NCBI GenBank assembly: GCA_017548985.1
Contig: JAFYYW010000023.1
Coordinates: 1-64,000 of the forward strand
Source: Bacteroidales bacterium
GTDB taxonomy: Bacteria > Bacteroidota > Bacteroidia > Bacteroidales > UBA932
Reading direction: 5' to 3'
Length of the DNA stretch: 64,000 bases
The position numbers and the translations under genes are program-made. Within the stretch, counting starts at the first letter, position 1. Each line of letters opens with the position of its first letter. Of the stretch, positions 16,544-25,787 are shown one piece after another. The notes below the pieces were generated by a model, which was given only the letters and a program-made list of their open reading frames with translations, was not told where the DNA came from and ran no database searches.

Positions 16544-17029
16544 ATGAGAAAGATGTTAAAAAGTATCCTTGCGGTTATCGGCCCCTCATTTCTCGGGGTT
16601 CTGGGTTTCTCTGGATGTAATATGCCTTTTGGACGAGCTGAATACGGTACGCCTAACTGCGATTTCAAGGTGGATATTACTGTCAAAGATGAGACCGGAG
16701 CTCCGTTGAAAGGCATCAAGGTGTCCCCTATCTTGATCTCATCCTATAACACGCAGAATAACACGGGAGCCGTTTCCACCGCTGAACATCGAGAGGAATT
16801 GGCTTCCATCGAGTCAGACGCCTCCGGAAAAGCGTCAGGGTCTTATAATCTGTTTGGGATCACAAATAATGTCCGTGTGATATTCGAGGATCCTGACGGG
16901 GATGTCGGAGGCGGGACATTCGCCAAAGATTCCATGGACTTCAAGCCAGTTCAGACCGGAAAGGGTGACAACCATTGGTATTCAGGCGAATACACCATAT
17001 CTGGAACCAAAACACTGAAGAAGAAATAA
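16544..17029 (+). CDS. Radical SAM-associated putative lipoprotein (161 aa)
   Basis: A signal peptide ends FSGC with the lipidated Cys at about residue 25. The mature part begins with a short segment rich in Gly/Asn/Cys (PNCDFKVDITVKDETGAPLKGIKV), then resembles a small carboxypeptidase-regulatory/Ig-like beta domain (DASGKASGSYNLFG). It ends in Lys residues. Its TAA overlaps the next ATG by one base. Known 'rSAM/lipoprotein system' families in Bacteroidota (I believe TIGR04133/TIGR04134) have this arrangement. It is the candidate substrate or partner of the radical SAM enzyme. Confidence 0.75.
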   Translation: MRKMLKSILAVIGPSFLGVLGFSGCNMPFGRAEYGTPNCDFKVDITVKDETGAPLKGIKVSPILISSYNTQNNTGAVSTAEHREELASIESDASGKASGSYNLFGITNNVRVIFEDPDGDVGGGTFAKDSMDFKPVQTGKGDNHWYSGEYTISGTKTLKKK

Positions 17030-18102
17030 TGGCAGAAGTCTCCCTCAGAAGAAGGATAGCGCTGGATATCGCCCGGTCTCTGAGAAAGTCAGAGACGGAG
17101 GGCTACCCTCTCCGGCAACTCTTCTGGGAAAGCACCCTGCGTTGCAATCTCCGGTGCCGCCATTGCGGAAGCGACTGTAAACAAGTCGCCAACACTCCGG
17201 ATATGCCTAAAGAGGATTTCTTCAAGGTCCTTGACGGAATCGCCTCCCACGCGGATCCTCACAAGGTTTTCGTGATTGTCTCCGGGGGAGAGCCCACCAT
17301 GAGGGCCGACCTTGAGGAGTGCGGGAAAGGAATATATTCACGGGGCTTCCCGTGGGGAATGGTCACGAACGCCTACGGCCTGAGCCCGGAGAGATATCAA
17401 AGATTATTGGCTTCAGGCCTCCACTCGATGACCATCAGCCTGGACGGACTCCAGGAGAACCATAACTGGCTCAGGGGACGTGAAGACAGCTTTGAAAGGG
17501 CTTCCAGAGCCATCAAGATGGTCGTGGACTCGAAAGCCATCGCCTTCGACGTGGTGACCTGCGTCAATCGTCGGAACTATAAGGAACTCAATCAGATAAA
17601 GGAGCATCTGATCAGTCTCGGCCTCAAGGATTGGAGGTTGTTCTCAATCTTCCCGACCGGCCGCGCCGCCTTGGACTCGGACCTTCAGCTCCCGGCTGAC
17701 ATGTACCGGGGGATGCTCGATTTCATCAAGGAGACACGCAAGGAAGGCCGCATACACTGCAGTTATGGGTGTGAGGGCTTCCTAGGCCACTACGAGGGCG
17801 AGGTCAGGGATCATTTCTTCACCTGCCAGGCGGGAGTCACGATCGGTTCTGTCTTGATTGACGGGTCCATATCCGCATGTACCAGCATCCGCTCGGATTA
17901 CCACCAGGGCAATATCTACAAAGACGATTTCTGGGATGTCTGGGAAAATAAGTTCCAACCCTACAGGGACCGTACGTGGATGAGAAAGGATGAGTGCGGC
18001 AAGTGCGAATACTGGAAATGGTGCGAGGGAAACGGGATGCATTTGCGTGACTCCGACGGGAGCCTGATGCTTTGCAATTTAAAACGAATTATCGATAAAT
18101 AA
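17029..18102 (+). CDS. Radical SAM enzyme of an rSAM/lipoprotein pair (357 aa)
   Basis: The ATG at 17029 overlaps the stop of the lipoprotein gene. The 4Fe-4S motif is CNLRCRHC (Cys39, Cys43, Cys46). The GGEP motif is present (VSGGEPTMRADLEE), and the TIM-barrel core carries SLDG. The C-terminal part has further cysteines (TCQAG, SACTS, ECGKCEYWKWC) like a SPASM-type auxiliary cluster domain. Such enzymes usually modify a peptide or protein; here that is probably the coupled lipoprotein. The reaction is unknown. The pair sits inside the purine gene run between purM and purH. Confidence 0.85.
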   Translation: MAEVSLRRRIALDIARSLRKSETEGYPLRQLFWESTLRCNLRCRHCGSDCKQVANTPDMPKEDFFKVLDGIASHADPHKVFVIVSGGEPTMRADLEECGKGIYSRGFPWGMVTNAYGLSPERYQRLLASGLHSMTISLDGLQENHNWLRGREDSFERASRAIKMVVDSKAIAFDVVTCVNRRNYKELNQIKEHLISLGLKDWRLFSIFPTGRAALDSDLQLPADMYRGMLDFIKETRKEGRIHCSYGCEGFLGHYEGEVRDHFFTCQAGVTIGSVLIDGSISACTSIRSDYHQGNIYKDDFWDVWENKFQPYRDRTWMRKDECGKCEYWKWCEGNGMHLRDSDGSLMLCNLKRIIDK

Positions 18103-18108
18103 CAGAAA

Positions 18109-19638
18109 ATGAGGGCTTTGATCAGTGTTAGCGACAAGTCGGGCGTTGTTGAATTCGCCCGTGAACTTGTGTCGCTGGGGTGGGAATTGCTTTCCACCAG
18201 TGGTACAATGAAAATGTTGAAAGAGGCCGGGCTTCCCGTGACAAGCGTGAGCGATGTCACCGGTTTCCCAGAGATATGCGACGGAAGGGTCAAGACCCTC
18301 CATCCGAAAATCCATGGAGCCCTGCTCGCCAGGCGGGACCTTCCCGACCACATGCGTCAGTTGGAGGATAACGGCATCGGCACCATCGACCTTGTCTGCG
18401 TGAACTTATACCCTTTCCGCGAGACTGTCGCCAAACCTGATGTCACAATGGAGGACGCTATTGAGCATATCGACATCGGCGGCCCTTCCATGGTACGCAG
18501 CGCCGCCAAGAACTGGGAAAGTGTCACGATCGTGGTGAATCCCGAGGATTACGCTGTTGTCCTTGACGAGTTGAAAACTCTCGGCCACACCACACCTGAG
18601 ACAAGGCTGAGCCTTTCGGCCAAGGCATACACCCACACCGCCGAGTATGACATGGCGATAGCCTCCTGGATGCGTCCGAAAGCCGGGCTGCCTGAGAAGC
18701 TTTTCCTTGAATATGATATCTGCCAGCCGCTTCGTTATGGGGAAAACCCTCATCAGGAAGCTCGTTTTTTCAAGACCTTGAAATCGGTTCCATATTCATT
18801 GGCCACAGCCGAGCAGCTCAATGGGAAAGAGTTGTCTTACAATAACATACAAGACGCCAATGCGGCGCTGAACATCGTCCGGGAGTTCAAGGACAAACCC
18901 TTCGCCGTCGGTCTTAAGCACATGAACCCTTGCGGAGCCGGCGTCGGGGAGACCATCGCGGAGGCTTGGAGTAAAGCATACGAAGGAGACAAGACTTCGA
19001 TATTCGGAGGAATCGTGGCATTCAACAGGGAGGTTGATCTTGAGACCGCCGAGATGCTCAAACCTATATTCCTGGAGATAGTTATGGCTCCTTCCTTCGC
19101 GCCCGATGCACTGGAATTGCTTTGCACGAAGAAAAACCTGAGAGTTTTGAAGGTTGACATGGACGGGGATGTGAAGACCCAGATGGCCTGTGTGAGCGTT
19201 AACGGAGGCCTGCTGGTCCAGAACCAAGATCTGGAGATTTGCTCTTTGTCGCTTGACCAGTGTGTCACCGTCGCGAAGCCGACCCCGGTGCAGATGAAGG
19301 ATCTCGAGTTCACTTGGAAGATGGTTAAGCACGTGAAATCCAACGCCATAGTCGTCGGTCGCGACGGCATGCTTCTCGGCGTGGGAGCGGGCCAGATGAA
19401 CAGGGTCGGAAGCGCTGGTATCGCCCTTGAGCAAGCTCGGGCGGCCGGTCAGACTGAACTCGTCCTGGCTTCCGACGCGTTCTTCCCGTTTGACGACTGC
19501 GTGACCCTGGCGGCAAAATACGGGGTCAAGGCCATCGTCCAACCTGGCGGCTCGATCCGCGACGAGGACTCTATAAAGAAATGTGACGAGCTCGGCATTG
19601 CTATGCTCTTCACCGGAGAAAGACATTTCAAACATTAG
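18109..19638 (+). CDS. purH: Bifunctional AICAR transformylase / IMP cyclohydrolase (509 aa)
   Basis: Carries out the last two steps of IMP synthesis. The N-terminal MGS-like cyclohydrolase domain has ALISVSDKSGVVEFA, STSGT and CDGRVKTLHPKIHG. The C-terminal transformylase domain has NGKELSYNNIQDANAA and the catalytic KHMNPCG (Lys-His). The C-terminus (ERHFKH) is the normal family end. It starts 6 nt after the radical SAM gene and ends 6 nt before purD. Confidence 0.95.
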   Translation: MRALISVSDKSGVVEFARELVSLGWELLSTSGTMKMLKEAGLPVTSVSDVTGFPEICDGRVKTLHPKIHGALLARRDLPDHMRQLEDNGIGTIDLVCVNLYPFRETVAKPDVTMEDAIEHIDIGGPSMVRSAAKNWESVTIVVNPEDYAVVLDELKTLGHTTPETRLSLSAKAYTHTAEYDMAIASWMRPKAGLPEKLFLEYDICQPLRYGENPHQEARFFKTLKSVPYSLATAEQLNGKELSYNNIQDANAALNIVREFKDKPFAVGLKHMNPCGAGVGETIAEAWSKAYEGDKTSIFGGIVAFNREVDLETAEMLKPIFLEIVMAPSFAPDALELLCTKKNLRVLKVDMDGDVKTQMACVSVNGGLLVQNQDLEICSLSLDQCVTVAKPTPVQMKDLEFTWKMVKHVKSNAIVVGRDGMLLGVGAGQMNRVGSAGIALEQARAAGQTELVLASDAFFPFDDCVTLAAKYGVKAIVQPGGSIRDEDSIKKCDELGIAMLFTGERHFKH

Positions 19639-19644
19639 AAATAT

Positions 19645-21063
19645 ATGGGAATCAATTCATTACTCCCCTGGAAAAACAGTAATGTCGAGATTGACAAGAA
19701 GGCTTTCGAAGACTTCAGATTAAGGATGTCGGCATTAAATGACGCCAAGGTACTTGTCGTCGGAGGTGGAGGACGCGAGCACGCTATCGTGGACGCGTTG
19801 TCACGCTCAAGTCACGTCGGAAAGATCTATTGCGCCCCCGGAAACGCCGGAATAGCCGCCCAAGCGGAATGCGTTCCGATCAAAGACACTGATATAGAGG
19901 GTCTTTTAGCGTTTGTCAAGGAAAAGGGTGTGGATCTGACGGTTGTCGGTCCGGAGGCTTCTTTGTCTGTGGGAATCGTCGACTTGTTCACAAAGGAGGG
20001 AGAGACCATCTTCGGGCCAACAAAAGCCGCCGCCACAATCGAGTCCAGCAAGGATTTCGCAAAGCGGCTGATGGAGAAATACGGGGTTCCGACAGCGGCA
20101 TACAAGACTTTTGAGGAATTCGAAGAGGCTCTTGAATATGTCAAAGAAGGCTCTTTTCCCGTAGTCCTGAAATATGATGGTCTTGCCGCCGGAAAAGGTG
20201 TTGTGATCGCCGAGTCAATCGCCGAGGCGGAGGCAGCTCTTAAAGACATGCTCCTTGACGACAAATTCGGGCACGGCAAAGTGGTTGTCGAGGAGTTCAT
20301 GACCGGACCGGAATTCTCATTCCTGTGCTTTGTGTGTGGGAAAGAGGTGTTCCCAATGGTTCTCTCGCAGGATCACAAACGCGCCTTCGACGGAGACAAA
20401 GGACCGAACACCGGAGGAATGGGCGCATATTCCCCCCTGCCATTCATCACGGAGGAGGATTATGAATATGCCCTTGACAGAATCATGAAACCCGTGGCGG
20501 CCGGCATGGTCGAGGAAGGGTGCCCGTTCAAAGGGGTTCTCTATGGCGGCTTGATGAAAACTCCCTCGGGAATCAAAGTGGTGGAGTTCAATTGCCGTTT
20601 CGGCGACCCCGAGACAGAGGTTGTGCTGCCTCGCCTCAAAACTGATATCTTCGAGGTATTTTGCGCGATAGCGGCAGGAGGTTCGGCACCGGAACTTCCT
20701 GAAGGAACGATAGCTATGGAAGGTTTGACTGTCCCGGCATCAGCGATGATTCCCGAACTCAAATGGTATGATGAGGCCACACTCGGATTCGTGATGGCTT
20801 CCAAAGGATATCCCGGATCTTACGAGAAAGGTTTCAAGATCACAGGCCTTGACGAGGCACTTTCCGATCCCGCTATCCGAATATTCCACATGGGCACAAA
20901 GGCGTCGGAGACAGAATTCACCACTGCCGGAGGACGGGTTCTGATGGTGGTGGGCGCCGGAAAAGACTTGAAAGAGGCGAGGGATAAGGCGCTTGCGGCG
21001 GTTCGCAAGATCAAATGCGACAATCTCTTCTATAGGACAGATATCGGACATTGGGTATTATAA
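19645..21063 (+). CDS. purD: Phosphoribosylamine-glycine ligase (472 aa)
   Basis: ATP-grasp ligase that makes GAR. VLVVGGGGREHAI, the block FGPTKAAATIESSKDFAKRLM, and DHKRAFDGDKGPNTGGMGAYSP are diagnostic. The annotated start gives a 27-residue N-terminal extension before the usual first strand. The Met at residue 28 (19726) would give a standard length, but the upstream ATG is better spaced from purH, so I keep it. It is followed by folD after 12 nt. Confidence 0.93.
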   Translation: MGINSLLPWKNSNVEIDKKAFEDFRLRMSALNDAKVLVVGGGGREHAIVDALSRSSHVGKIYCAPGNAGIAAQAECVPIKDTDIEGLLAFVKEKGVDLTVVGPEASLSVGIVDLFTKEGETIFGPTKAAATIESSKDFAKRLMEKYGVPTAAYKTFEEFEEALEYVKEGSFPVVLKYDGLAAGKGVVIAESIAEAEAALKDMLLDDKFGHGKVVVEEFMTGPEFSFLCFVCGKEVFPMVLSQDHKRAFDGDKGPNTGGMGAYSPLPFITEEDYEYALDRIMKPVAAGMVEEGCPFKGVLYGGLMKTPSGIKVVEFNCRFGDPETEVVLPRLKTDIFEVFCAIAAGGSAPELPEGTIAMEGLTVPASAMIPELKWYDEATLGFVMASKGYPGSYEKGFKITGLDEALSDPAIRIFHMGTKASETEFTTAGGRVLMVVGAGKDLKEARDKALAAVRKIKCDNLFYRTDIGHWVL

Positions 21064-21075
21064 CGGACAAAACAA

Positions 21076-21939
21076 ATGGTAATCAGCGGAAAAGATTTGG
21101 CGGCCAGGCTTAAGGCCGAGATGGCGGAAAAGGTGGCGACCTTCACGGAGAAATATGGAAGGGTGCCACATCTGGTGGTGATCCTGGTCGGCAACGATCC
21201 GGGAAGCCAGACCTATGTCAGGAATAAAGAAAAAGCATGTGAGGTGGTGGGGTTCAATCACACTACTTTCAGGATGCCAGAGAAAACAACTGAAAAAGAA
21301 GTACTTGACAAGATTGTCGAACTTAATGCGGACGACTCCGTGGACGGAATCCTCGTCCAACTGCCATTACCCAGGCATATTTCCGAAACAAAGGTCATAG
21401 AGACAATATCCAAGGAAAAAGACGTTGACGGTTTCCATCCCCTCAACACGGCTGCACTCTGGCAGAAAAGGCCCAACGACTCCTGCGTTGTCCCCTGTAC
21501 TCCGAAAGGTATAATTCAATTACTGGATGCGGCTGACTATAAGATATCAGGGAAAAGGGCTGTGGTTCTCGGAAGAAGCCAGATAGTCGGCCTGCCGATC
21601 TCAAAGCTCCTCCTCGACAGGAACGCCACCGTCACAATCTGCCATTCCAAGACGGAGAATCTCCCGGAGATAACACGGCAAGCAGACATCCTGGTAGCTG
21701 CCATTGGCAAAGCGAAATTCGTCACCGGGGACATGGTGAAAGAAGGAGCGGCGGTGATTGATGTTGGCATGGATCTCGACGAAAACGGCAAGCTTTGCGG
21801 GGATGTTGACTTCGCTTCGGTCGAACCGAAAGCATCTGTGATCACTCCGGTTCCAGGAGGCGTCGGACCTATGACAATATGCTGCCTAATGTCTAATACC
21901 ATCCAGTGTTTTTTAAATAAAATGCTCTACAAAGAGTAA
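21076..21939 (+). CDS. folD: Methylene-THF dehydrogenase / methenyl-THF cyclohydrolase (287 aa)
   Basis: Supplies 10-formyl-THF for purine synthesis. The motifs GSQTYVRNKEKACEVVG (catalytic Lys), VDGILVQLPLP, KDVDGFHPLN and the nucleotide-binding VLGRSQIVGLP are present, and PGGVGPMT closes the active site. The position after purD fits, since PurH uses its product. A strong terminator follows at 21988. Confidence 0.95.
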   Translation: MVISGKDLAARLKAEMAEKVATFTEKYGRVPHLVVILVGNDPGSQTYVRNKEKACEVVGFNHTTFRMPEKTTEKEVLDKIVELNADDSVDGILVQLPLPRHISETKVIETISKEKDVDGFHPLNTAALWQKRPNDSCVVPCTPKGIIQLLDAADYKISGKRAVVLGRSQIVGLPISKLLLDRNATVTICHSKTENLPEITRQADILVAAIGKAKFVTGDMVKEGAAVIDVGMDLDENGKLCGDVDFASVEPKASVITPVPGGVGPMTICCLMSNTIQCFLNKMLYKE

Positions 21940-21987
21940 ACTCTACAGGTTTGTAAAACTCTACAATAACTCTATAATACACCCACT

Positions 21988-22025
21988 ATAAGGGCCTACA
22001 ACGAGGTTGTGGGCCCTTATTTTTC
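21988..22025 (+). terminator. Strong Rho-independent terminator after folD
   Basis: ATAAGGGCCTACAAC pairs with GTTGTGGGCCCTTAT over a 3-nt loop (GAG), apart from one T-G type pair, and a T-rich tail follows. It separates the purine run from the phosphate-type operon that starts at 22088. Confidence 0.85.
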
Positions 22026-22087
22026 TCTACATTGTTTTGATTTTTGAATCCGAATCACTATAATTACATCAACAACACTAAAACGAC

Positions 22088-22753
22088 ATGGGACTGTTTG
22101 ACATATTCTCAAGGAAAAACACGACCTCATTGATCAGCAGCATCGACAAGCTGCTGGATATCATGGATCATTCCTTGCTCGTTTTCAGGGATGGTGTAAA
22201 GGACTACCTTTATGATGACGAGGCCGGCTTCGACGAGAATCTGGTTTCTATGGCGACTCTGGAAAGCGAAGCCGGGGAGATAATCCGGGAAATAGAGAGG
22301 TCTCTTTACTCGAGAGGTTACCTTATCAGGGCCAGGGGCGACATCATGAGACTTCTTGAGCGCCTTGACCATATTATCAATATAATAAGTGTGGATTTGG
22401 TGCAGTTCGAAATCGAAGCCCCGAACATCCCCGTGGAACTTCGTCGAGAATTCATGAAACTCACCGAATTGGCTTCGATGGCAGTCGAAGGCACGATCCC
22501 CGGCACAAAGGCCTATTTCACCCAACCAAAAGAGATAGCGGAAACGGCCAGCCGGGTTTACTTCTATGAGAAGGAGGCCGTCAAGTTGTCCCAGTCCATA
22601 AAACGCACAGTCTTCCACAACATGACAGAAGACCTTAAACTGAGCGAGAAGTTCCATCTGAGATATTTCGCGCTCCATATCGAAGACTTGGCGAAAGCCG
22701 CCGTAAAAGTCGCCGAGCAGCTCTCTGTCATGGCAATAAAACGCTCACTATAG
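22088..22753 (+). CDS. DUF47 family, PhoU-like protein (221 aa)
   Basis: An all-helical protein that starts MGLFDIFSRKNTTSL and keeps the DUF47 layout: a helix with metal-type acidic residues (ATLESEAGEIIREIERSLYSRG, close to the E-x-x-A-D/E-x-I-x-R pattern) and SRGYLIRARGDIMRLLERLDHI. DUF47 proteins are relatives of PhoU and are typically encoded next to PiT phosphate transporters, whose activity they are thought to control. Here the next gene, 9 nt away, is a PiT-like protein, which supports the call. First gene of the operon; the upstream region holds only the terminator and about 60 AT-rich nt. Confidence 0.85.
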   Translation: MGLFDIFSRKNTTSLISSIDKLLDIMDHSLLVFRDGVKDYLYDDEAGFDENLVSMATLESEAGEIIREIERSLYSRGYLIRARGDIMRLLERLDHIINIISVDLVQFEIEAPNIPVELRREFMKLTELASMAVEGTIPGTKAYFTQPKEIAETASRVYFYEKEAVKLSQSIKRTVFHNMTEDLKLSEKFHLRYFALHIEDLAKAAVKVAEQLSVMAIKRSL

Positions 22754-22762
22754 TTCAGTTAT

Positions 22763-24376
22763 ATGGTATTCATCCTGTCGGTCATCCTCTCGGTCATCAT
22801 TGTGGGATCATTGCTGATCCTGAATGATCTCCCGTTTGTCAGCGGGACAATTCTCGCCTCGGGAGCAGGAGAAAGATGGTCTGTCAGGATTTTGTCTCCT
22901 GTGATTCTCATTGCCGGAGTGATGTTACCCCTGTTCATCGGAAACAATCCCATCCAAGCCGCGGCCGGAGTATTCTCGCCCTCTGAAGCGGGAGTGGTTT
23001 TGTCTATCGGTTTGGCCACGCTTCTCGCGGTAGTCGCCACGGGACGCTTCAGCGGATTCCCAGCGATCGCTTACGCTTTCATGGCCGCCCTGGCAGGAGC
23101 GTCTTTGGCATCCGAGAACAAGCTGGATCTCTCAACTTGCGGATCTTATATTCTCTCTTGGATCACAGCTCCCTTGATTTGCGCTGTCCTGGCCGCCCTT
23201 GTCTACCGCTTGTATGTCTTGTCAACAAGAGACAGGATCATTCACCTGGCGATTCTGGACGCCCGTTTGCTTGCCGTTTCCACTTTGTTATCCTTCCTGC
23301 TTTTAGCGGCGGTCGCATATAACTCCTCGATATTGATCTCCTTCCTTTCGTTCGAATCGGGCTTGCCGGTCCTGGCGAAGGTTGTTATAGTGATTGGAAG
23401 CGTTTTGATCATTTATCCTTTCTTATTCAAGCGCTCATGCCAGAAAAAATGGGATATAGCCGACACGGAACTTGACATCGACTCACAGTCCGTTTTAACT
23501 GTGATGATCGCCATCGTGCTGACTCTTGTTCTCTTCTCAGGCAACCTCCCGGGAAAGATAGGGCTTAAAGCGACTCCGCTACCTCCGGGAACATTGTTCG
23601 TGGCGGCATTGACGGGAATCAGCGTCAGTAGCGGAAGGGCTTTGTTGGAGGGCAAGGATATATCCTCGTCTTTGGCCGCGATTATCGTCTCTCCTTCCAT
23701 CGCTTTTATGTCAGCGTACTGTCTCTCCAAGGTCGCGGCAGGATCTTGGACAGGTACCATATTCATTATCACCATGTTCCTTATCGCCATTATCTTAACG
23801 GCAATGCTTCGTTCCAAGGGAGATAAGGACATTCAGAAAGGGATCCTTCTTTCGAGAGAAATGCAGGCTTTCTCGACCCAGAAAACACTTTCCGCCCTGG
23901 AAGTGAAAGCTGAGATGACTGAAAAAGACCTGCTGGACAAGCTGGACGGCAAAAGGAAAGAGCTCGTGGATTTCGCTCTGGGAATCGGAGACCAGAAGAA
24001 ATTCATGGAGAGGATTTACGACGAGTTGAAAACCGTGCGGGCAATGCCTGACGGTCCGGAAAAAGACAGCATGACCGATGATCTTCTGTCCTCGCTAAGG
24101 GAAAGGATGTATTTCACAAGTGAGATCAATGATTTTTACGCCCGTAGTGAGGTCCTTCACAGGGACTTCAACAGGAGATTGGTCGAAGCCTTCCCCAACC
24201 TGACCGAGAATGAGCGGAAACTCGCCAATCTGCTGCGGCAGGGATTCTCGTCAAAATACATAGCGTCTTTGATGAATATAGCTCCAAAGAGTGTGGAAAT
24301 CAACCGCTACCGGCTGCGCGCTAAACTCGGCCTCAACCGGAGCGACAACCTTATCAAATTCATAAAATCCATATAG
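22763..24376 (+). CDS. PiT-like membrane protein fused to LuxR-type HTH (537 aa)
   Basis: About ten membrane helices fill residues 1-345. The segment LSIGLATLLAVVATG-RFSGFPAIAYAFMAALAGASLA lines up with the PiT transporter region before and after its 'GLPxSTTHxxxGA' signature, and the following SYILSWITAPLICAVLAALV aligns with the next PiT helix. The hallmark GAND/STTH residues are replaced. Residues of about 350-470 are charged and probably coiled-coil. Residues 478-537 form a LuxR/FixJ-type HTH (LTENERKLANLLRQGFSSKYIA...APKSVEINRYRLRAKLGL). I infer a membrane-bound regulator derived from a phosphate transporter, sensing phosphate with the DUF47 protein. It could also be a non-phosphate sensor. 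Confidence 0.75.
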   Translation: MVFILSVILSVIIVGSLLILNDLPFVSGTILASGAGERWSVRILSPVILIAGVMLPLFIGNNPIQAAAGVFSPSEAGVVLSIGLATLLAVVATGRFSGFPAIAYAFMAALAGASLASENKLDLSTCGSYILSWITAPLICAVLAALVYRLYVLSTRDRIIHLAILDARLLAVSTLLSFLLLAAVAYNSSILISFLSFESGLPVLAKVVIVIGSVLIIYPFLFKRSCQKKWDIADTELDIDSQSVLTVMIAIVLTLVLFSGNLPGKIGLKATPLPPGTLFVAALTGISVSSGRALLEGKDISSSLAAIIVSPSIAFMSAYCLSKVAAGSWTGTIFIITMFLIAIILTAMLRSKGDKDIQKGILLSREMQAFSTQKTLSALEVKAEMTEKDLLDKLDGKRKELVDFALGIGDQKKFMERIYDELKTVRAMPDGPEKDSMTDDLLSSLRERMYFTSEINDFYARSEVLHRDFNRRLVEAFPNLTENERKLANLLRQGFSSKYIASLMNIAPKSVEINRYRLRAKLGLNRSDNLIKFIKSI

Positions 24377-24398
24377 TGTATTTTTATCCTAATCAATT

Positions 24399-25766
24399 AT
24401 GCGAAAGATACCTTTTATAATCGCGATGTTGCTGCTGGCGGTGCCGGCCACCTTCGCGCAAAAGAACGCCAAGTACAACCAGTACGGCGTGCAGGTCAAA
24501 TCTGACAGGCTTGATGTGGAAGCTCAGGACGGTATTCTGGTCCTTGAGTCCCCTACAAGCGGTTACAAACTCTGGTTTGACATTCGTGCCCAAGCCGATG
24601 GAGCCGTGTTCTTCGGCGCTCCCGATTATGCCGACGCCATTGGTAACGGTGTCCAGATCCGCCGAGCCCGTTTCGCGGTCAAAGGACAGATTGACGAGAA
24701 ATGGTACGGAGAGTTCGATATGGATCTTGCCAACGGACTTGCCGAGTTAAAGGATGCCCTTATCCGTTACACCGGCATTCCTTACCTTGATCTCCAGGTT
24801 GGAAACTTCAAGGAGAATTTCTCTATCCAGAGGAACACGACATCGCGTTACCTGCAGTTCATGGAGCGCCCTATGGTCTGCTCCGCTTTGACTCCTTCCC
24901 GCCATCTTGGAATCAACGCCAAGTATGCCAAGGATTGGCTCTGGTTCTCCGCCGGAGCTTTCTCACAGGTGATAGCAGGACAGGAGGAATGGACGAATGT
25001 CGCTGATAACAACAAGGACTTCGGCCGCAACTCCGGTTACTCCTTGACGACAAAACTCGTTATCCGCCCTCTTTACAAATTGGATAACGCCAGCCTCCAC
25101 ATCGGCGCGGCATATTCCTACAGGACCACGACAACCGATCTGGCTACCGGAGAGTGGGGAACTTACCGCGCCAGCGCTCGTAACTCCACAAGCATCAACC
25201 GTAAGAAGTATCTTGACACCAACAACCTTCCCGGCTTCGACCACAACAACCTGTGGACCGTCGAGCTCGCCGGCCACTGGAAGGGTCTCCGTTACGAGGC
25301 CGCTTACGTCGGTGACAATGTCCACTTCAAACCGGACGCCGCCGACCCCGAGACAAAGAACTTTGGAGGATGGTACGCCCAGGCTGGCTACCTTCTCTTT
25401 GGCGGTAAGCAGCGTTATGACTCCAACGGAGGCAAGTACACCAAGGTGGAACGCGCTCATGATTGGGGAGATATCGAGCTCTGCGCCCGTTATGAGACCT
25501 GCAACCTCAACTTCGGAAATGTGTATGGTGGCGCGTCAGAGGCTTACACCCTTGGTCTCAACTATTGGGTGAACGAGAATGTCAAGATGCAGCTGAACTA
25601 CCAGTTCAACAACAATGACCGCTACGCCAATGGAAAGGGCAAACTCAACGTTGGTCTTGATCAAAACAACAAACCCACCAAGGACTACACCAAGGTCGCT
25701 ACCGCTACCGGAAAAGCCGGTGTTGATTATCACATGCTCGCCCTCCGTTTCGAGATTGACTTCTAA
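24399..25766 (+). CDS. Phosphate-selective porin O/P family protein (455 aa)
   Basis: A Sec signal peptide ends ATFAQ. The mature part is a beta-barrel with the O/P porin features: an N-terminal strand LWFDIRAQADGAVFF, then QIRRARFAVKGQIDEKWYGEFDMDLA, and KDALIRYTGIPYLDLQVGNFKENFS, with alternating aromatic strands up to the C-terminal LRFEIDF (ending in Phe). Family members are trimeric outer-membrane anion or polyphosphate channels. The position behind a DUF47/PiT-like pair supports a phosphate role. The gap to the preceding gene is 22 nt. Confidence 0.85.
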   Translation: MRKIPFIIAMLLLAVPATFAQKNAKYNQYGVQVKSDRLDVEAQDGILVLESPTSGYKLWFDIRAQADGAVFFGAPDYADAIGNGVQIRRARFAVKGQIDEKWYGEFDMDLANGLAELKDALIRYTGIPYLDLQVGNFKENFSIQRNTTSRYLQFMERPMVCSALTPSRHLGINAKYAKDWLWFSAGAFSQVIAGQEEWTNVADNNKDFGRNSGYSLTTKLVIRPLYKLDNASLHIGAAYSYRTTTTDLATGEWGTYRASARNSTSINRKKYLDTNNLPGFDHNNLWTVELAGHWKGLRYEAAYVGDNVHFKPDAADPETKNFGGWYAQAGYLLFGGKQRYDSNGGKYTKVERAHDWGDIELCARYETCNLNFGNVYGGASEAYTLGLNYWVNENVKMQLNYQFNNNDRYANGKGKLNVGLDQNNKPTKDYTKVATATGKAGVDYHMLALRFEIDF

Positions 25767-25787
25767 TCCACTTAAAGACAATACGAC

